The notes: generated by a model from the letters alone, not told the origin. Shown: positions 26,194 through 36,053, numbered from the stretch's first letter. The stretch: DNA of 64,000 nucleotides from Arthrospiribacter ruber (GCF_019343195.1 NZ_RPHB01000001.1:724136-788135), one strand, 5' to 3'. Numbers and translations: made by a program.

Positions 26194-28086
26194 TCAATAT
26201 AGAACCCTAAACCTGATTGTGCCAGGGATTTGCTTCATGGCATCTATGACTTCAGGGGAATAGGCTTTGTCTATGTCAGTAATCACATAACCGATTTTTT
26301 CATTTGTTTTGAGGTATTGACCTACAATGTTGATTTCAAAATCTGCCAATACTTTATTGATTTTGGCCAGAATTCCCGGTTCATTTTGGTGAATATGTAT
26401 CAACCTGTGCGCATCCTGAAGGAATGGAAGTTGGATGTTAGGGAAGTTGACAGAGTTGTAAGTGTTTCCGGTATTGATGTATTCCATGATCTTGCCAGGA
26501 ACAAATCTGGCAATGTTGACCTGAGCTTCAGAAGTGGAGCCTCCTATATGTGGGGTCAGCACTACATTTTTACAGCCGATCAGTTCAGATACAAATGGTT
26601 CTTCATTGTTCTTGGGTTCTTCAGGGAAAACATCTATGGCAGCACCGGCTAAATGCCCGCTGTCCAAAGCTGCCTTTAAAGCAGGAATGTCGACCACATG
26701 TCCACGGCTCAGGTTGAGCAGGTAGCTACCCTTTTTCATCAACTTGATTTTATCTGCGTCAATGAGGTTATGATTTTCTTTTCTCCCATCCACGTGAAGG
26801 GTAAGCACATCTACGTTCTGTAGCAATTCCTCCAAAGATTCTACTTTAGTCGCATTGCCTAAGGCCAGTTTTTCAATGACATCATAGTAATAGACATCCA
26901 GTCCCATGCTTTCAGCCAAGACTGAAAGTTGAGCACCTATGTTTCCATACCCGATGATGCCCAGTTTTTTACCACGGATCTCAAAACTTCCGCTTGCAGA
27001 TTTGTCCCAAATGCCCTTGTGCATGCCAAGACTTTTGTCATGGAAATTCCTCATCAGAAATATGATCTCTGCAATGGCCATTTCCACTACAGATCTGGTA
27101 TTGCTGAAAGGGGCATTGAATACTGCAATACCTTTTTCTGTACAAGTATCCAGATCAATCTGATTGGTTCCTATGCAAAAAGCTCCAATTGAAATCAGAC
27201 GATTCGCGTTTTCAAGTACTTTCTTGGTTACATTGGTTTTGGATCTTATTCCTAGAATGGAGACTTTTTTGATTTTTTCAGCCAATTCCTCTTCAGATAG
27301 AGCAGAGGCGATAATTTCTACATTGTAACCTTCCTGCTTCATCAATTCGATCCCTATAGGATGGACATTTTCTAGCAGAAGTACATTGATGCGGCTTTTT
27401 GGGTAGGAGAATTTTTTGTTCATTTTGTTGACATAAAGAATTTCATCAAGACTCGGTGCGATATGGTCTGCTTTTGAGGTGACTTTTGGTCGCTCCACGT
27501 TTTCAGTAAAGGCATAAAACTTATTGGCCAAACCGGATGCTTTGATTTCATAATCAGTATATCCGTCACCGATCACATAAATATCGCCTTCTAAGTTAAG
27601 ATTTTTGATGGTTTCCGGCTTGCCTCCATTCTTGGAAAGGATATTTTCTCTATTGAAATCCACAATTTTTCCATTTTCATCGTAGACAAACTCGTTGGCA
27701 AAAACATTTTCCGCCTTGATTCCATATTCACCTACTATGGGGGTGATAAAATCCTTGAAACCATTGGAAATGATGATGATGTCCTCCGCATTTTCTTCAA
27801 AAAACTTTTTATTACGCTGAAAGGACTTGGATACCTTCGTTTTCAAAGCTTCAACTAAGGTGGAGATCTGGGGTTGTGTGGCTTCGAGAATTTCCAGCCT
27901 TTTTTCCAGACTTTCCCTAAAGTTCAAACTTCCTTCCATTCCCTGATCTGTGATGTCTTTGATGGCTTTGAGCTTCTCTGTTTTTTTCGGATCTTTTTCC
28001 AAGCTTATTTCTCCTAGGACATCAAGTGCTTCTACTTGGGTAAAAGTACTGTCAAAATCAATGATGAATTTTTTGTTACTGGGCAT
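26194..28086 (-). CDS. Bifunctional phosphoserine phosphatase / D-3-phosphoglycerate dehydrogenase (SerB-SerA fusion)
   Basis: The 630-residue chain joins two enzymes of serine biosynthesis. Residues 1-~215 are a HAD phosphatase with the nucleophile motif DFDST (Asp10, Asp12), IIISNGFKDF (motif II) and YVIGDGYTDYE (motif IV), as in SerB. Residues ~230-545 are a D-3-phosphoglycerate dehydrogenase: the NAD motif GIIGYGNIGAQL near 375, the Arg in LLNLSRGHVVD, the Glu in DVFPEEP and the His in LTPHIGGSTS. A C-terminal ACT domain (from about 555, LIHIHQNEPGIL) should sense serine. The middle step, SerC, must be elsewhere. ATG 28086 is the start and a terminator lies downstream. Confidence 0.9.
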   Translation of the reverse strand: MPSNKKFIIDFDSTFTQVEALDVLGEISLEKDPKKTEKLKAIKDITDQGMEGSLNFRESLEKRLEILEATQPQISTLVEALKTKVSKSFQRNKKFFEENAEDIIIISNGFKDFITPIVGEYGIKAENVFANEFVYDENGKIVDFNRENILSKNGGKPETIKNLNLEGDIYVIGDGYTDYEIKASGLANKFYAFTENVERPKVTSKADHIAPSLDEILYVNKMNKKFSYPKSRINVLLLENVHPIGIELMKQEGYNVEIIASALSEEELAEKIKKVSILGIRSKTNVTKKVLENANRLISIGAFCIGTNQIDLDTCTEKGIAVFNAPFSNTRSVVEMAIAEIIFLMRNFHDKSLGMHKGIWDKSASGSFEIRGKKLGIIGYGNIGAQLSVLAESMGLDVYYYDVIEKLALGNATKVESLEELLQNVDVLTLHVDGRKENHNLIDADKIKLMKKGSYLLNLSRGHVVDIPALKAALDSGHLAGAAIDVFPEEPKNNEEPFVSELIGCKNVVLTPHIGGSTSEAQVNIARFVPGKIMEYINTGNTYNSVNFPNIQLPFLQDAHRLIHIHQNEPGILAKINKVLADFEINIVGQYLKTNEKIGYVITDIDKAYSPEVIDAMKQIPGTIRFRVLY

Positions 28087-28265
28087 TACTGTTGTAAAGT
28101 TTTTGTTAATGGCTGTTCAAAATTATAATATTATTAAAAAAATATTCTGTTTATTGAATAAAATACTTTTCAAATAAATAGGTTCTCAATCTGCAATCGA
28201 TTGTGCATACAAATAGCAATATTTCAAAATTTAAAATTTTACCCAGCTTTTTCTCCAAAACAAAA

Positions 28266-28294
28266 AAAGTGACCAGTTGGTGGCCACTTTTTAT
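28266..28294 (-). terminator. Intrinsic terminator after the DUF2911 gene
   Basis: GTGACCA (28269-28275) and TGGCCAC (28281-28287) pair with one wobble, flanked by A-runs and T-runs that extend the stem. On the minus strand a seven-base T-run follows. It lies about 20 bases beyond the stop of the DUF2911 gene. Confidence 0.7.
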
Positions 28295-28314
28295 TGTCTT
28301 TTAGTGAGCGGAAA

Positions 28315-29166
28315 TTACCTAATTGATTTGATCAAGCGCTCGTTCAAACCTACATAATCAGGATTCTTGGCTTCTTTTGCCATGTCCATGGATTTTTTTG
28401 CAGATTCTATAGCTTCTTTTTTCTTGCCCAATTCAAGTTCAATTTTTGCCTTCAGGTGCATGGTCCAATATTTTGGATCATCTTCTTCGGATTTGACTAT
28501 CCATTCGTATGCCTGATCCATGTCTTTTTTGTTGGTAAAGTAATAATTGGCAGCCTGATAGTAGAGGCCGGGATTGGTGGGTTGCTGATCTATGACCAGG
28601 TCTTTTATCTGATCCATTACAATTCCATCTACTTCCGTTTCAATTCTGAATTTCACTCTTGTGTTTTCCCATTTGATGGCCAGAGAAGCACCAGTGTCAG
28701 TGATGTCTACGAAGTTGATTTCCATGGTTTCATACCTTTGTCCGGTTTTACCTGGCTTTACCCTAAATCTCATGACATCATCTTCGTCAGTATATCCTAC
28801 AGCTCCCCAGAGCTTGGTATTGGAAGATACAATGATGGTCCAATCATCTTTGCGCGGAATAGAGTAGAGCGCATAAGTACCTGCCGGAAGGTCATTGCCT
28901 TCTAGCTTCACATCTGTGGAAAATGTAATGGTGGTGGCGGCATTGGCACCTGTTCTCCATACATCTCCGAATGGAACCAACTCACCGAAAATTTTTCTTC
29001 CCCGCATACTGGGCCTGCTATATTCTACAGTAACATCAGTGAGTCCTACTTTTTGGCTGATTTGAGCGGATGGACTTGCTTGTGGCATTTGGATTTGCTG
29101 GGCTTCTGCTACTGTCAGGCAAAGCACAGTCAATAAAAGGGTCAGAATTCTTGTTTTGATGTTCAT
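28315..29166 (-). CDS. Exported DUF2911 domain protein
   Basis: The 283-residue protein has a signal peptide ending TVAEAQ and a DUF2911 domain (about 27-175). The domain includes VTVEYSRPSMRGRKIFG, VPFGDVWRTGANAATTI and LPAGTYALYSIP, the consensus blocks of the family. The C-terminal ~100 residues are helical with TPR-like spacing (NPGLYYQAANYYF, YWTMHLKAKIELELG). The function of the family is unknown. It is a single-gene transcript with its own terminator and is divergent from the reductase gene at 29370. Confidence 0.85.
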   Translation of the reverse strand: MNIKTRILTLLLTVLCLTVAEAQQIQMPQASPSAQISQKVGLTDVTVEYSRPSMRGRKIFGELVPFGDVWRTGANAATTITFSTDVKLEGNDLPAGTYALYSIPRKDDWTIIVSSNTKLWGAVGYTDEDDVMRFRVKPGKTGQRYETMEINFVDITDTGASLAIKWENTRVKFRIETEVDGIVMDQIKDLVIDQQPTNPGLYYQAANYYFTNKKDMDQAYEWIVKSEEDDPKYWTMHLKAKIELELGKKKEAIESAKKSMDMAKEAKNPDYVGLNERLIKSIR

Positions 29167-29369
29167 ATATTGGAATAGTTTATATAAAATTTGATTAGGC
29201 TGATAGTTAATTTCTTGCGATTCTTAGTTCATATGCTAACTTTGCTATAATTGCTAAGTAATTATACCCATTATAAACTGACATTTGAAAGTGCTTTTTG
29301 CGAAAATAACAATTGTTGTTCCTAAAGGACGCGCAGCAGGCATTTTTATTTGAAATATTAGAATTACAG

Positions 29370-30290
29370 ATGAGTTTGGCCATAATTTCACCGGGAAAAA
29401 ATGTGACCGTTTGGATTGAAAACTTTAAAAAGTTAGATCCAAGTCTTAAGGTGCAGGTGTATCCTGATATTACCCATCCAGAAGAAGTGCAGGCAGTGAC
29501 TTTATGGAACCATCCCAAGGGGATCCTGGATGATTTTCCAAACTTGAAACTCGTCTGCTCAATGGGCGCTGGTGTAGATCACATTTTGGCTGATGAAAGT
29601 ATTCCCGAAGACTTGCCCATTACCAGAATCATAGATGACAAACTCACCCAGTCAATGACCAATTATGTAGTGATGGGTGTGCTTAATTTTCACAGGCAAA
29701 TCAAACGCTACCAAAATGATCAGCAAAGGAAAGTTTGGGATATGTCAAATCCCGAAATCCCTGTAAGAGTAGGTATACTCGGAGTAGGAGAGTTAGGAGG
29801 AGATATTGCTGAAAAATTGATGCAATTGAGGTTTGAGGTTGTGGGTTTTGGCAACTCCCCAAAAGAAAATTTGAGCTTTGAATATTTTTTTGGAGATGAA
29901 ATACATAAATTTCTATCTAAAATAAATATATTGGTATGTATGTTGCCTTTGACAGAAAAAACTGAGGGGGTTTTGAACCTTGATTTTTTCAAAAAATGTC
30001 AAAAGGGAACTTACCTGATCAATGTGGCCCGAGGAAGGCATTTAGTAGAAGAGGACCTATTAAAAGCGCTGGATGAGGGCTATATTTCAGGTGCACTGTT
30101 AGATGTTTTCCAAAAAGAGCCTTTACCGGTAGAACACCCTTTTTGGGAAAGAGAGGAAATCACGATTACGCCTCACATCGCCAGTGTCACCAACCCGGCG
30201 GCCGCGGCCCCACAGATTATTGAGAATTACCACCGAATTAAAAAATGTCAACCATTCATTAATCAAATAAACAGAAAGAGAGGATACTAA
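29370..30290 (+). CDS. Glyoxylate/hydroxypyruvate reductase A-like dehydrogenase
   Basis: This D-2-hydroxyacid dehydrogenase would reduce glyoxylate or hydroxypyruvate with NAD(P)H. The 306-residue form from ATG 29370 begins MSLAIISPGKNVTVW; the frame extends 19 codons upstream to a TTG, but that part is not family-like. It has the nucleotide-binding GILGVGELGGDIAEKL, the substrate Arg in NVARGRHLVEE, the Glu in DVFQKEPLP and the His in TPHIASVTNP. EHPFWEREEITITPH and overall length (GhrA is about 312) favour the GhrA subgroup. It sits 5 bases upstream of a universal stress protein gene, so they are likely cotranscribed. Confidence 0.88.
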   Translation: MSLAIISPGKNVTVWIENFKKLDPSLKVQVYPDITHPEEVQAVTLWNHPKGILDDFPNLKLVCSMGAGVDHILADESIPEDLPITRIIDDKLTQSMTNYVVMGVLNFHRQIKRYQNDQQRKVWDMSNPEIPVRVGILGVGELGGDIAEKLMQLRFEVVGFGNSPKENLSFEYFFGDEIHKFLSKINILVCMLPLTEKTEGVLNLDFFKKCQKGTYLINVARGRHLVEEDLLKALDEGYISGALLDVFQKEPLPVEHPFWEREEITITPHIASVTNPAAAAPQIIENYHRIKKCQPFINQINRKRGY

Positions 30291-30295
30291 AGACG

Positions 30296-31138
30296 ATGAA
30301 AGAAAATTTTAAAATCGTCTGCCCGGTAGATTTTTCAGAATGCTCATTGAATGCTGTGGAATACGCAGCAAGGTTGGGTGAAAAATATAGGGCAGACCTG
30401 ATACTTATTCATGTTCCGGACAAGGATGATTATCAGAAGCTAGCTGCAGCAGACGGTCATGGGGGCGATCAGTATGCCTTTATCCAGAAAAAACTTGAGA
30501 GTCTGGTGCAGACCGTAATAGAGGAAAGCCTGTCCAAAGGACTTATTTCCTGCCAATCCCACATCAAAGAGGGAAAAATTGTAAGTACAGTGGTAGATTT
30601 TGCCAATGACAACAATGCCGACCTGATAGTGATGGGAACCGAGGGTGTCAATGAGTTTAAAAACAACTATATAGGCACTAAAGCGAGTAAAATCGTTACC
30701 AGATCAAGTGTTGATGTGTTTGTAATTCCACGGAAAGTTTATTTTAAACCACCAAGAAAGTTTGTCTATGCTACCGATTACCTAGAGGAAGATAAAGTAG
30801 CTGTACAAAAAATTGTGGAATTGGCAGGGTTTTTCGATAGTGAAATAGACGTAGTGCATGTGTCTTCAAAAGAGACTTCCATAGACAAATCACTTCATAA
30901 AACCATGGTGGAGGAACTTAGTCCCTTTATCAAGTACGAAAAGGTGAATTATGTACTTAAATCATATAGGGACGAACCAGGCCTTGGGCTTGAGAATTAC
31001 CTGATTACTGCGAAAGGGGATATTCTGGTCACATTGAGTAAAAAGAAATCCTGGTTTGAGAATGTTTTTACCAACAACCTGTCTAAAAAGATGTCTTACT
31101 TCATCAATAAACCCTTATTGGTTTTAAAAAGAGCTTAA
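30296..31138 (+). CDS. Universal stress protein with two UspA domains
   Basis: The 280-residue protein contains two tandem Usp folds. The first (about 1-147) begins FKIVCPVDFSECSLNAVEYA and ends with DLIVMGTEGVNEFKNNYIGTK, a form of the GxxGxx-type loop seen in ATP-binding Usp proteins. The second (about 155-280, KFVYATDYLEEDKVAV) lacks a clear nucleotide-loop motif and may be degenerate. Tandem Usp proteins are common in Bacteroidota; the stress that induces this one is unknown. Start is ATG 30296, just after the reductase stop. Confidence 0.85.
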   Translation: MKENFKIVCPVDFSECSLNAVEYAARLGEKYRADLILIHVPDKDDYQKLAAADGHGGDQYAFIQKKLESLVQTVIEESLSKGLISCQSHIKEGKIVSTVVDFANDNNADLIVMGTEGVNEFKNNYIGTKASKIVTRSSVDVFVIPRKVYFKPPRKFVYATDYLEEDKVAVQKIVELAGFFDSEIDVVHVSSKETSIDKSLHKTMVEELSPFIKYEKVNYVLKSYRDEPGLGLENYLITAKGDILVTLSKKKSWFENVFTNNLSKKMSYFINKPLLVLKRA

Positions 31139-31143
31139 CACCC

Positions 31144-31167
31144 AATGGAATCATCCATTATTCTTTT
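31144..31167 (+). terminator. Hairpin terminator after the universal stress gene
   Basis: AATGGA (31144-31149) and TCCATT (31154-31159) form a six-base stem with a four-base loop, followed by ATTCTTTTTG. It starts six bases after the Usp stop, and its T-tract lies inside the last codons of the convergent TPR gene, so that gene's end doubles as a terminator. Confidence 0.45.
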
Positions 31168-31888
31168 TGAATCCATTAGAAATGAAATCTAAAAATTCTC
31201 TTTGAGTGGTTTTATCTGTAAATACTTTTTTAAGTGTTTTCAGGTAGCCACTCAAAGTCATTTTTCTGGGGACTTCATCAGGCGACATAGGCTCCATGCT
31301 GATTTCAGGTTCATTTGACTTATTGGGATTGTTTGAAGGGGGCATTTTCCCAATGGGAGGAAGGCCATTTGTGTCCTTAGGTTTGTATCCTACCAGATCA
31401 TCTGCTTTTTCGAAGCTTTTTTTGGACTTTGATTGATACCCCAATTTCTCTTCTACCAAGCCCTTATTGTTGTAAGCCACAGCATCTTCGGGATCCAGTT
31501 CTATTGCCTTTTCATAATCTTCTATGGCACCTTGAAGGTCACCGATCCTGTCTTTGAAATAGGCCCTGCTGGAATACCTGTAAGGGTTAGAGGGCTCCAG
31601 ATTGATGGCTCGATCAAATTCTCCCATGGCTTCATCATCTCTTTTGAGTAAATGGAGGACTACAGCGCGGTCACTGATATAGGTTGGGTTGAAGGGATCT
31701 TGCTCGATCAGGTAGTCAAAGTCGCTCAGGGAAGCAGCAAGCTTACCCAGACGGGTCTGCACCCTGGCTCTGAAGAAATAAAACTCGAAATTAGAGGGGT
31801 TTTCTTCGATACTCTTATTGATGGAGTCCAGGGCTTCTTGGAATTTTCCTTCTTTGAACTGCTGAACGGACTTTTCAAAATTGCTCAC
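31151..31888 (-). CDS. Tetratricopeptide repeat protein
   Basis: The 245-residue protein consists of about five TPR units (residues 1-165), e.g. GKFQEALDSINKSIEENPSN and GAIEDYEKAIELDPEDAVAY. A Pro/Asn-rich linker (about 170-205, PPIGKMPPSNNPNKSNEP) and a short conserved-looking C-terminal segment (LSGYLKTLKKVFTDKTTQREF) follow. There is no signal peptide, so it acts in the cytoplasm as a protein-protein scaffold. It starts with GTG at 31888 and diverges from holA. The partner is unknown. Confidence 0.8.
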   Translation of the reverse strand: MSNFEKSVQQFKEGKFQEALDSINKSIEENPSNFEFYFFRARVQTRLGKLAASLSDFDYLIEQDPFNPTYISDRAVVLHLLKRDDEAMGEFDRAINLEPSNPYRYSSRAYFKDRIGDLQGAIEDYEKAIELDPEDAVAYNNKGLVEEKLGYQSKSKKSFEKADDLVGYKPKDTNGLPPIGKMPPSNNPNKSNEPEISMEPMSPDEVPRKMTLSGYLKTLKKVFTDKTTQREFLDFISNGFKKNNG

Positions 31889-31971
31889 GGTAGAATTTGT
31901 TGGTTGTAATAAAATACAAAGTTAAGCAGCAGAAAGTTTAAAATTAAATCCCAAAGGTATTCAAGAGGGCT

Positions 31972-32000
31972 TTTGAAAAATGCTTTTCTTTATATCTTTG
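31972..32000 (+). promoter_or_regulatory. Putative promoter of the holA-to-trmB operon
   Basis: TTTG at 31972-31975, a 17-base spacer and TATCTTTG at 31993-32000 match both boxes of the Bacteroidota primary-sigma promoter. The spacer is slightly shorter than the usual 19. The holA start codon lies 17 bases downstream. Confidence 0.6.
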
Positions 32001-32016
32001 ACCTGAAAACTGAGTT

Positions 32017-33039
32017 ATGCCAAGTAAGCCGGAAGTAGTATTAAAGGATTTGAAAGCGGGAAAATACGCACCTGTTTATTTTTTGCAGGGTGAGGAGCCC
32101 TTTTTTATAGATCAGATCAGTGATTTTATTGAAAAAAATGCCATCCCCGAACATGAAAAGGGTTTTAATCAGGTAGTCATGTACGGAAAAGATGTCAGCA
32201 TGACGGATATTCTCAGCAATGCGAGGAGATTTCCCATGATGGCCGACAGGCAAGTGGTCATTGTCAAAGAGGCCCAAAACATCTATGGTTTGGGAAAGGA
32301 GGATATTGATAACATGTTTATTCAATACCTGCAAAACCCCCTTCCAAGTACCATTCTCGTAATAGCCCATAAGTACAAGAAGCTGGACGGAAGAAAACCT
32401 TTGGTAAAGGAATTGGACAAAAAGGCTGTGTTGGTCACCAGTGAAAAGGTAAAAGACTGGGATCTGAGTAAATGGGTTGAAGTGTATGTGCAGGATCAAG
32501 GTCACATGATTGATGCGCAGACGGCTACTTTTTTGGCTGATAGTATTGGCAACAACCTGGAAGTGATCAGCAATGAACTTGGTAAAATGTTTATCAATTT
32601 CAATGAAAAAACAAAGATCACAAAAGAGCATATCCAGCGATTTATTGGGATAAATAAGGAATACAACACTTTTGAACTGACCAAAGCCATAGGCTTTAAG
32701 GATGTGGTGAAGGCCAATAAAATCATTCATTATTTTTCCCAAAACCCAAAAAATCACCCCCTGATTCCGATCATAGCTTTATTGTTTAGTTACTTTCATA
32801 AATTGGCCCTTATCCATTACAATGGGAAGTTGCCCGAATCGGAACTGGCGAAAAAAGCAGGTGTGCATCCCTTCTTCCTAAAAGAATACCGGGTGGCTGC
32901 CAAAAATTATCAATTAGGCAAGGTTATTGATTGCTTTTCCCATATCCGTGAAGCAGATTTGAGATCCAAAGGAGTAGATTCCGGAGATATGGAAAATGCT
33001 GAAATTTTGCGGGAAATGATATTTAAAATCATGCACTGA
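32017..33039 (+). CDS. holA: DNA polymerase III subunit delta
   Basis: HolA is the wrench subunit of the clamp loader that opens the sliding clamp. The 340-residue protein has the family's N-terminal YFLQGEEPFFIDQISDFIE (degenerate AAA+ first domain), FPMMADRQVVIVKEAQNI and a C-terminal helical collar domain ending EILREMIFKI. The length is typical. A promoter-like element stands in front, and the next gene begins 15 bases after the stop, so holA leads the long envelope operon. Confidence 0.9.
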   Translation: MPSKPEVVLKDLKAGKYAPVYFLQGEEPFFIDQISDFIEKNAIPEHEKGFNQVVMYGKDVSMTDILSNARRFPMMADRQVVIVKEAQNIYGLGKEDIDNMFIQYLQNPLPSTILVIAHKYKKLDGRKPLVKELDKKAVLVTSEKVKDWDLSKWVEVYVQDQGHMIDAQTATFLADSIGNNLEVISNELGKMFINFNEKTKITKEHIQRFIGINKEYNTFELTKAIGFKDVVKANKIIHYFSQNPKNHPLIPIIALLFSYFHKLALIHYNGKLPESELAKKAGVHPFFLKEYRVAAKNYQLGKVIDCFSHIREADLRSKGVDSGDMENAEILREMIFKIMH

Positions 33040-33054
33040 TAATTGTGCCTCACT

Positions 33055-36042
33055 ATGAAGAAAAGTCTTGTTCTGCTATTGATGCTGGGCATGGGACAGC
33101 AGATCTATGCCCAATCTAGCTTATATCAAACCAGTGAATTCAGGAAACTGGATGATCATTTCGAACTTTTTGATAAACACCTTTTCAGTGCCTCCAAATA
33201 CGAATTTGAGGAAATGAAATATACTGTGGAAGAGTCTGAAGTAGCTCTCCTTTCGCAGTATTACCACGCCATTTCATCCATCAGGATAGACAATCCCGGA
33301 AGTACGGATCTGGTTTATGCATTTATCAGAGACCATCAAAACCATCCCAAAACCAATGAAGCCGCACATTTGCTGGGGAATTTCTTTTTTGATAACAGAA
33401 ACTACCGGGAAGCCATCACCGCTTTCCAGAAAGTGAAAACAGAAAAGGTGTCTGATGTCCAAAGGTCTGAAGTAATTTTTAAGACCGGCTATGCTTTTTT
33501 TCAGTTGGGGGATTACCCGAGAGCTTTGCAATATTTCAATCAGGTAAAGGGACAAAGTGGAGAGTATTCTGCAGATGGCTTTTACTATGCCGGTTTTATT
33601 GCCATGACCCAGGCCAATTATGAACAGGCCTCTAGGGATTTCTCTGCGGCAGACAAATCACAGTTTTATTCCACGCGAGTACCTTACATGCTGGCAGGCA
33701 TTTATTACAGGCAAGCGAAGTACGATGAATTGATCGCTTATGCCGAAAATGTACTTCAAAACAGGAAAAACCTGGACAGAAGGGAAGAAATTCACCTCTA
33801 CCTGGCTGAAGCCTATTTTGAAAAAAGGAACTTTCAGAAGGCAGCAGAAAACTACGATGCTTTCGTCAATGCCAGAAAAGGAGACCTAAACAGGTCTCAG
33901 ATTTACAAGGCAGGAATTTCCCAATTCGAAATAAACAATTTCCAAAGGGCAACAGATTACTTCAAGGTGTCCGCCGGTCAAAATGATGAAATCGGGCAGG
34001 TTTCCTCTTATTATCTGGGCCATGCTTATGTCAAGCTCAATAATCCACAGTTTGCTTCCAATAGCTTTTCTGCAGCCTATAAGAGCACAGCCAATCCTTC
34101 CATCAGTGAAGATGCCCTGATCAATTTTGCCAAGGTCAATTTGGAAAAAGGAAGCTTTCAGGATGCAGTAGCCGCATTGGACAATTACCTTGATACTTAT
34201 CCAAACGGAAAGCATGCCCGTGAAGCGGAAACACTCTTGACCGATGCGCTGATCAATACGAATAATTACCTTAGGGCCATTGAGCATATTGAAAAAATGC
34301 CCAACAAATCCCAGCGGATCCGTGAAGCATACCAGAAAATCACTTTTTATCAAGGTATTGTATATTACCGGGACAACAGGCACGATATGGCTGCCTCTTA
34401 TTTTGATAGGTCGATTGCCACTCCTGTGGACAAAAGTCTTGTCGTTCAGGCCTATTTCTGGAAAGGGGAGTCACTTTCTGCAAAAGGAGACCTTCCTGCA
34501 GCCATAAGGGCCTATGAAGCACTTCAGGCACAAAGACCCAATGCCAATGACCCTTTCCTGATCAAGTCTTACTATGGGCTCGGCTATGCTTATTTCAATA
34601 CAGAGCAATATGCCAAAGCTGAAACACAGTTCAGAAACTATGTGGATAGAAAGCAGGGCAGCACAGATCCTGAAAATTATGATGAAGCCTTGATCCGATT
34701 AGGGGATGTATACTATGTGCAGAAGAAATTCTCTGAATCCCAAAACACTTTTCAAAGAGCCATCAGGGAGAATAACGATTACATTGATTATGCTTATTAT
34801 AGGAGTGGGGTAGTATTCAATTTTCAGAATAGAAATGATGAGGCGATTCAGCAGATGAATATGCTCATCAATAATTACCCTAACAGCCTGCATTTGGAGG
34901 ATGCCATTTTCCAAAAATCGCAGATCAATATGGAAGAAATGAGGTATGCCGATGCCAGAGATGGATTCGGCAGGCTGATCAGCTCCAGACCTAATAGCCC
35001 ATTTGTACCTTTTGCTCTGGAAGGCAGGGCCGTAGCTAACTTTTCTATGCAGAATTACGGGGCGACTATTGATGATTACAAAAAGATCCTGGAAAATCAT
35101 CCCAACTCCACCAATGCTGAAGCAGCACTTGTGGGTCTTCAGGAGGCTTTGGCAATCGAAGGCAGGTCTGCGGAATTTTCCCAATACCTCACTAGGTACA
35201 GAGGGGCCAACCCTGACAATAAAAGTCTCCAAAATCTGGAGTTTGAAGCAGCCAAGGCACTGTATTTTGATAACAACTGGCAGCAGGCGATCCAGGCATT
35301 TGAAAATTACATGAGAAACTACCCTCAGGCATCCAACAGGTCTGAAGCTATTTTCTTTGTAGCAGAATCCCACTACAGGGCAGGTAGAAAAGATCAGGCT
35401 TTGGAAAATTTCTACCGAATAGAAAGAGAGCGTGATTCCAATCAAAGAATAAGGGCAGTGCAGAGAATTGCTGCCATTGAGATGGAAAACAAAAATTATG
35501 GAAGGGCATTGCCATTCCTCAGGGAAGCTTCCAAAAATGCCAGAAATCAAATAGAGGAGTATGAAGCATTGAGGGGGCTTATGACCGCGCATTTCGAAAC
35601 CGAAACTTATGATTCGGCTGCTCATTATGCGGACAGGGTAGTTAGCTTAGGCAATGTGACGGTGGATGCAGTTCCAGCGGCATTGCTAGTAAAAGGAAAG
35701 TCTAGGCTGAGAAAAGGAAATACCAGCGAGGCTGAGCAGATTTTCAAAGATTTGGTGAATCAGTACACTACTGTACATGGAGCTGAGGCTTTGTTCCTTA
35801 TGGCTGAATTGCAAAACAAAGCGGGGCAGTACGAAAAGTCGAACGAAACCATCTTTGACCTTTCAGGACCATTTTCAGGATACGGGTACTGGTACGGGAG
35901 GGTATTCGTACTCCTGGCTGAAAACTACATTCAGCTTGGAGAAGACTTTCAGGCCAAGGCTACCTTGGAGTCCATTATTGCCAATTCCAATAATGAAGAA
36001 GTAGTTAAGCTTGCCAAAGAAAAATCAGATAAAATCAAATAA
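33055..36042 (+). CDS. Large exported TPR protein
   Basis: The 995-residue protein starts at ATG 33055 (a TTG four codons earlier is less likely) with signal MKKSLVLLLMLGMG up to QIYAQ. The rest is almost entirely TPR-like helical repeats (about 80-970), with units such as GDYPRALQYFNQVKGQ, EQYAKAETQFRNYVDRKQG and KKFSESQNTFQRAIREN. The later units have the YbgF/BamD-like spacing seen in periplasmic TPR proteins. It lies 11 bases before an outer-membrane barrel gene and upstream of the Tol-like genes, so it may be a periplasmic scaffold for that machine (inference). Confidence 0.85.
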   Translation: MKKSLVLLLMLGMGQQIYAQSSLYQTSEFRKLDDHFELFDKHLFSASKYEFEEMKYTVEESEVALLSQYYHAISSIRIDNPGSTDLVYAFIRDHQNHPKTNEAAHLLGNFFFDNRNYREAITAFQKVKTEKVSDVQRSEVIFKTGYAFFQLGDYPRALQYFNQVKGQSGEYSADGFYYAGFIAMTQANYEQASRDFSAADKSQFYSTRVPYMLAGIYYRQAKYDELIAYAENVLQNRKNLDRREEIHLYLAEAYFEKRNFQKAAENYDAFVNARKGDLNRSQIYKAGISQFEINNFQRATDYFKVSAGQNDEIGQVSSYYLGHAYVKLNNPQFASNSFSAAYKSTANPSISEDALINFAKVNLEKGSFQDAVAALDNYLDTYPNGKHAREAETLLTDALINTNNYLRAIEHIEKMPNKSQRIREAYQKITFYQGIVYYRDNRHDMAASYFDRSIATPVDKSLVVQAYFWKGESLSAKGDLPAAIRAYEALQAQRPNANDPFLIKSYYGLGYAYFNTEQYAKAETQFRNYVDRKQGSTDPENYDEALIRLGDVYYVQKKFSESQNTFQRAIRENNDYIDYAYYRSGVVFNFQNRNDEAIQQMNMLINNYPNSLHLEDAIFQKSQINMEEMRYADARDGFGRLISSRPNSPFVPFALEGRAVANFSMQNYGATIDDYKKILENHPNSTNAEAALVGLQEALAIEGRSAEFSQYLTRYRGANPDNKSLQNLEFEAAKALYFDNNWQQAIQAFENYMRNYPQASNRSEAIFFVAESHYRAGRKDQALENFYRIERERDSNQRIRAVQRIAAIEMENKNYGRALPFLREASKNARNQIEEYEALRGLMTAHFETETYDSAAHYADRVVSLGNVTVDAVPAALLVKGKSRLRKGNTSEAEQIFKDLVNQYTTVHGAEALFLMAELQNKAGQYEKSNETIFDLSGPFSGYGYWYGRVFVLLAENYIQLGEDFQAKATLESIIANSNNEEVVKLAKEKSDKIK

Positions 36043-36053
36043 TCATTCCTCTC

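Noticed and set aside
32041..32757. 238-codon minus-strand ORF
   Set aside because: Antisense to holA, which is complete and recognisable.
34699..35625. 308-codon minus-strand ORF
   Set aside because: Antisense to the TPR protein, which has clear TPR motifs in the plus frame; the antisense product is Cys/His/Phe-rich with no motif.
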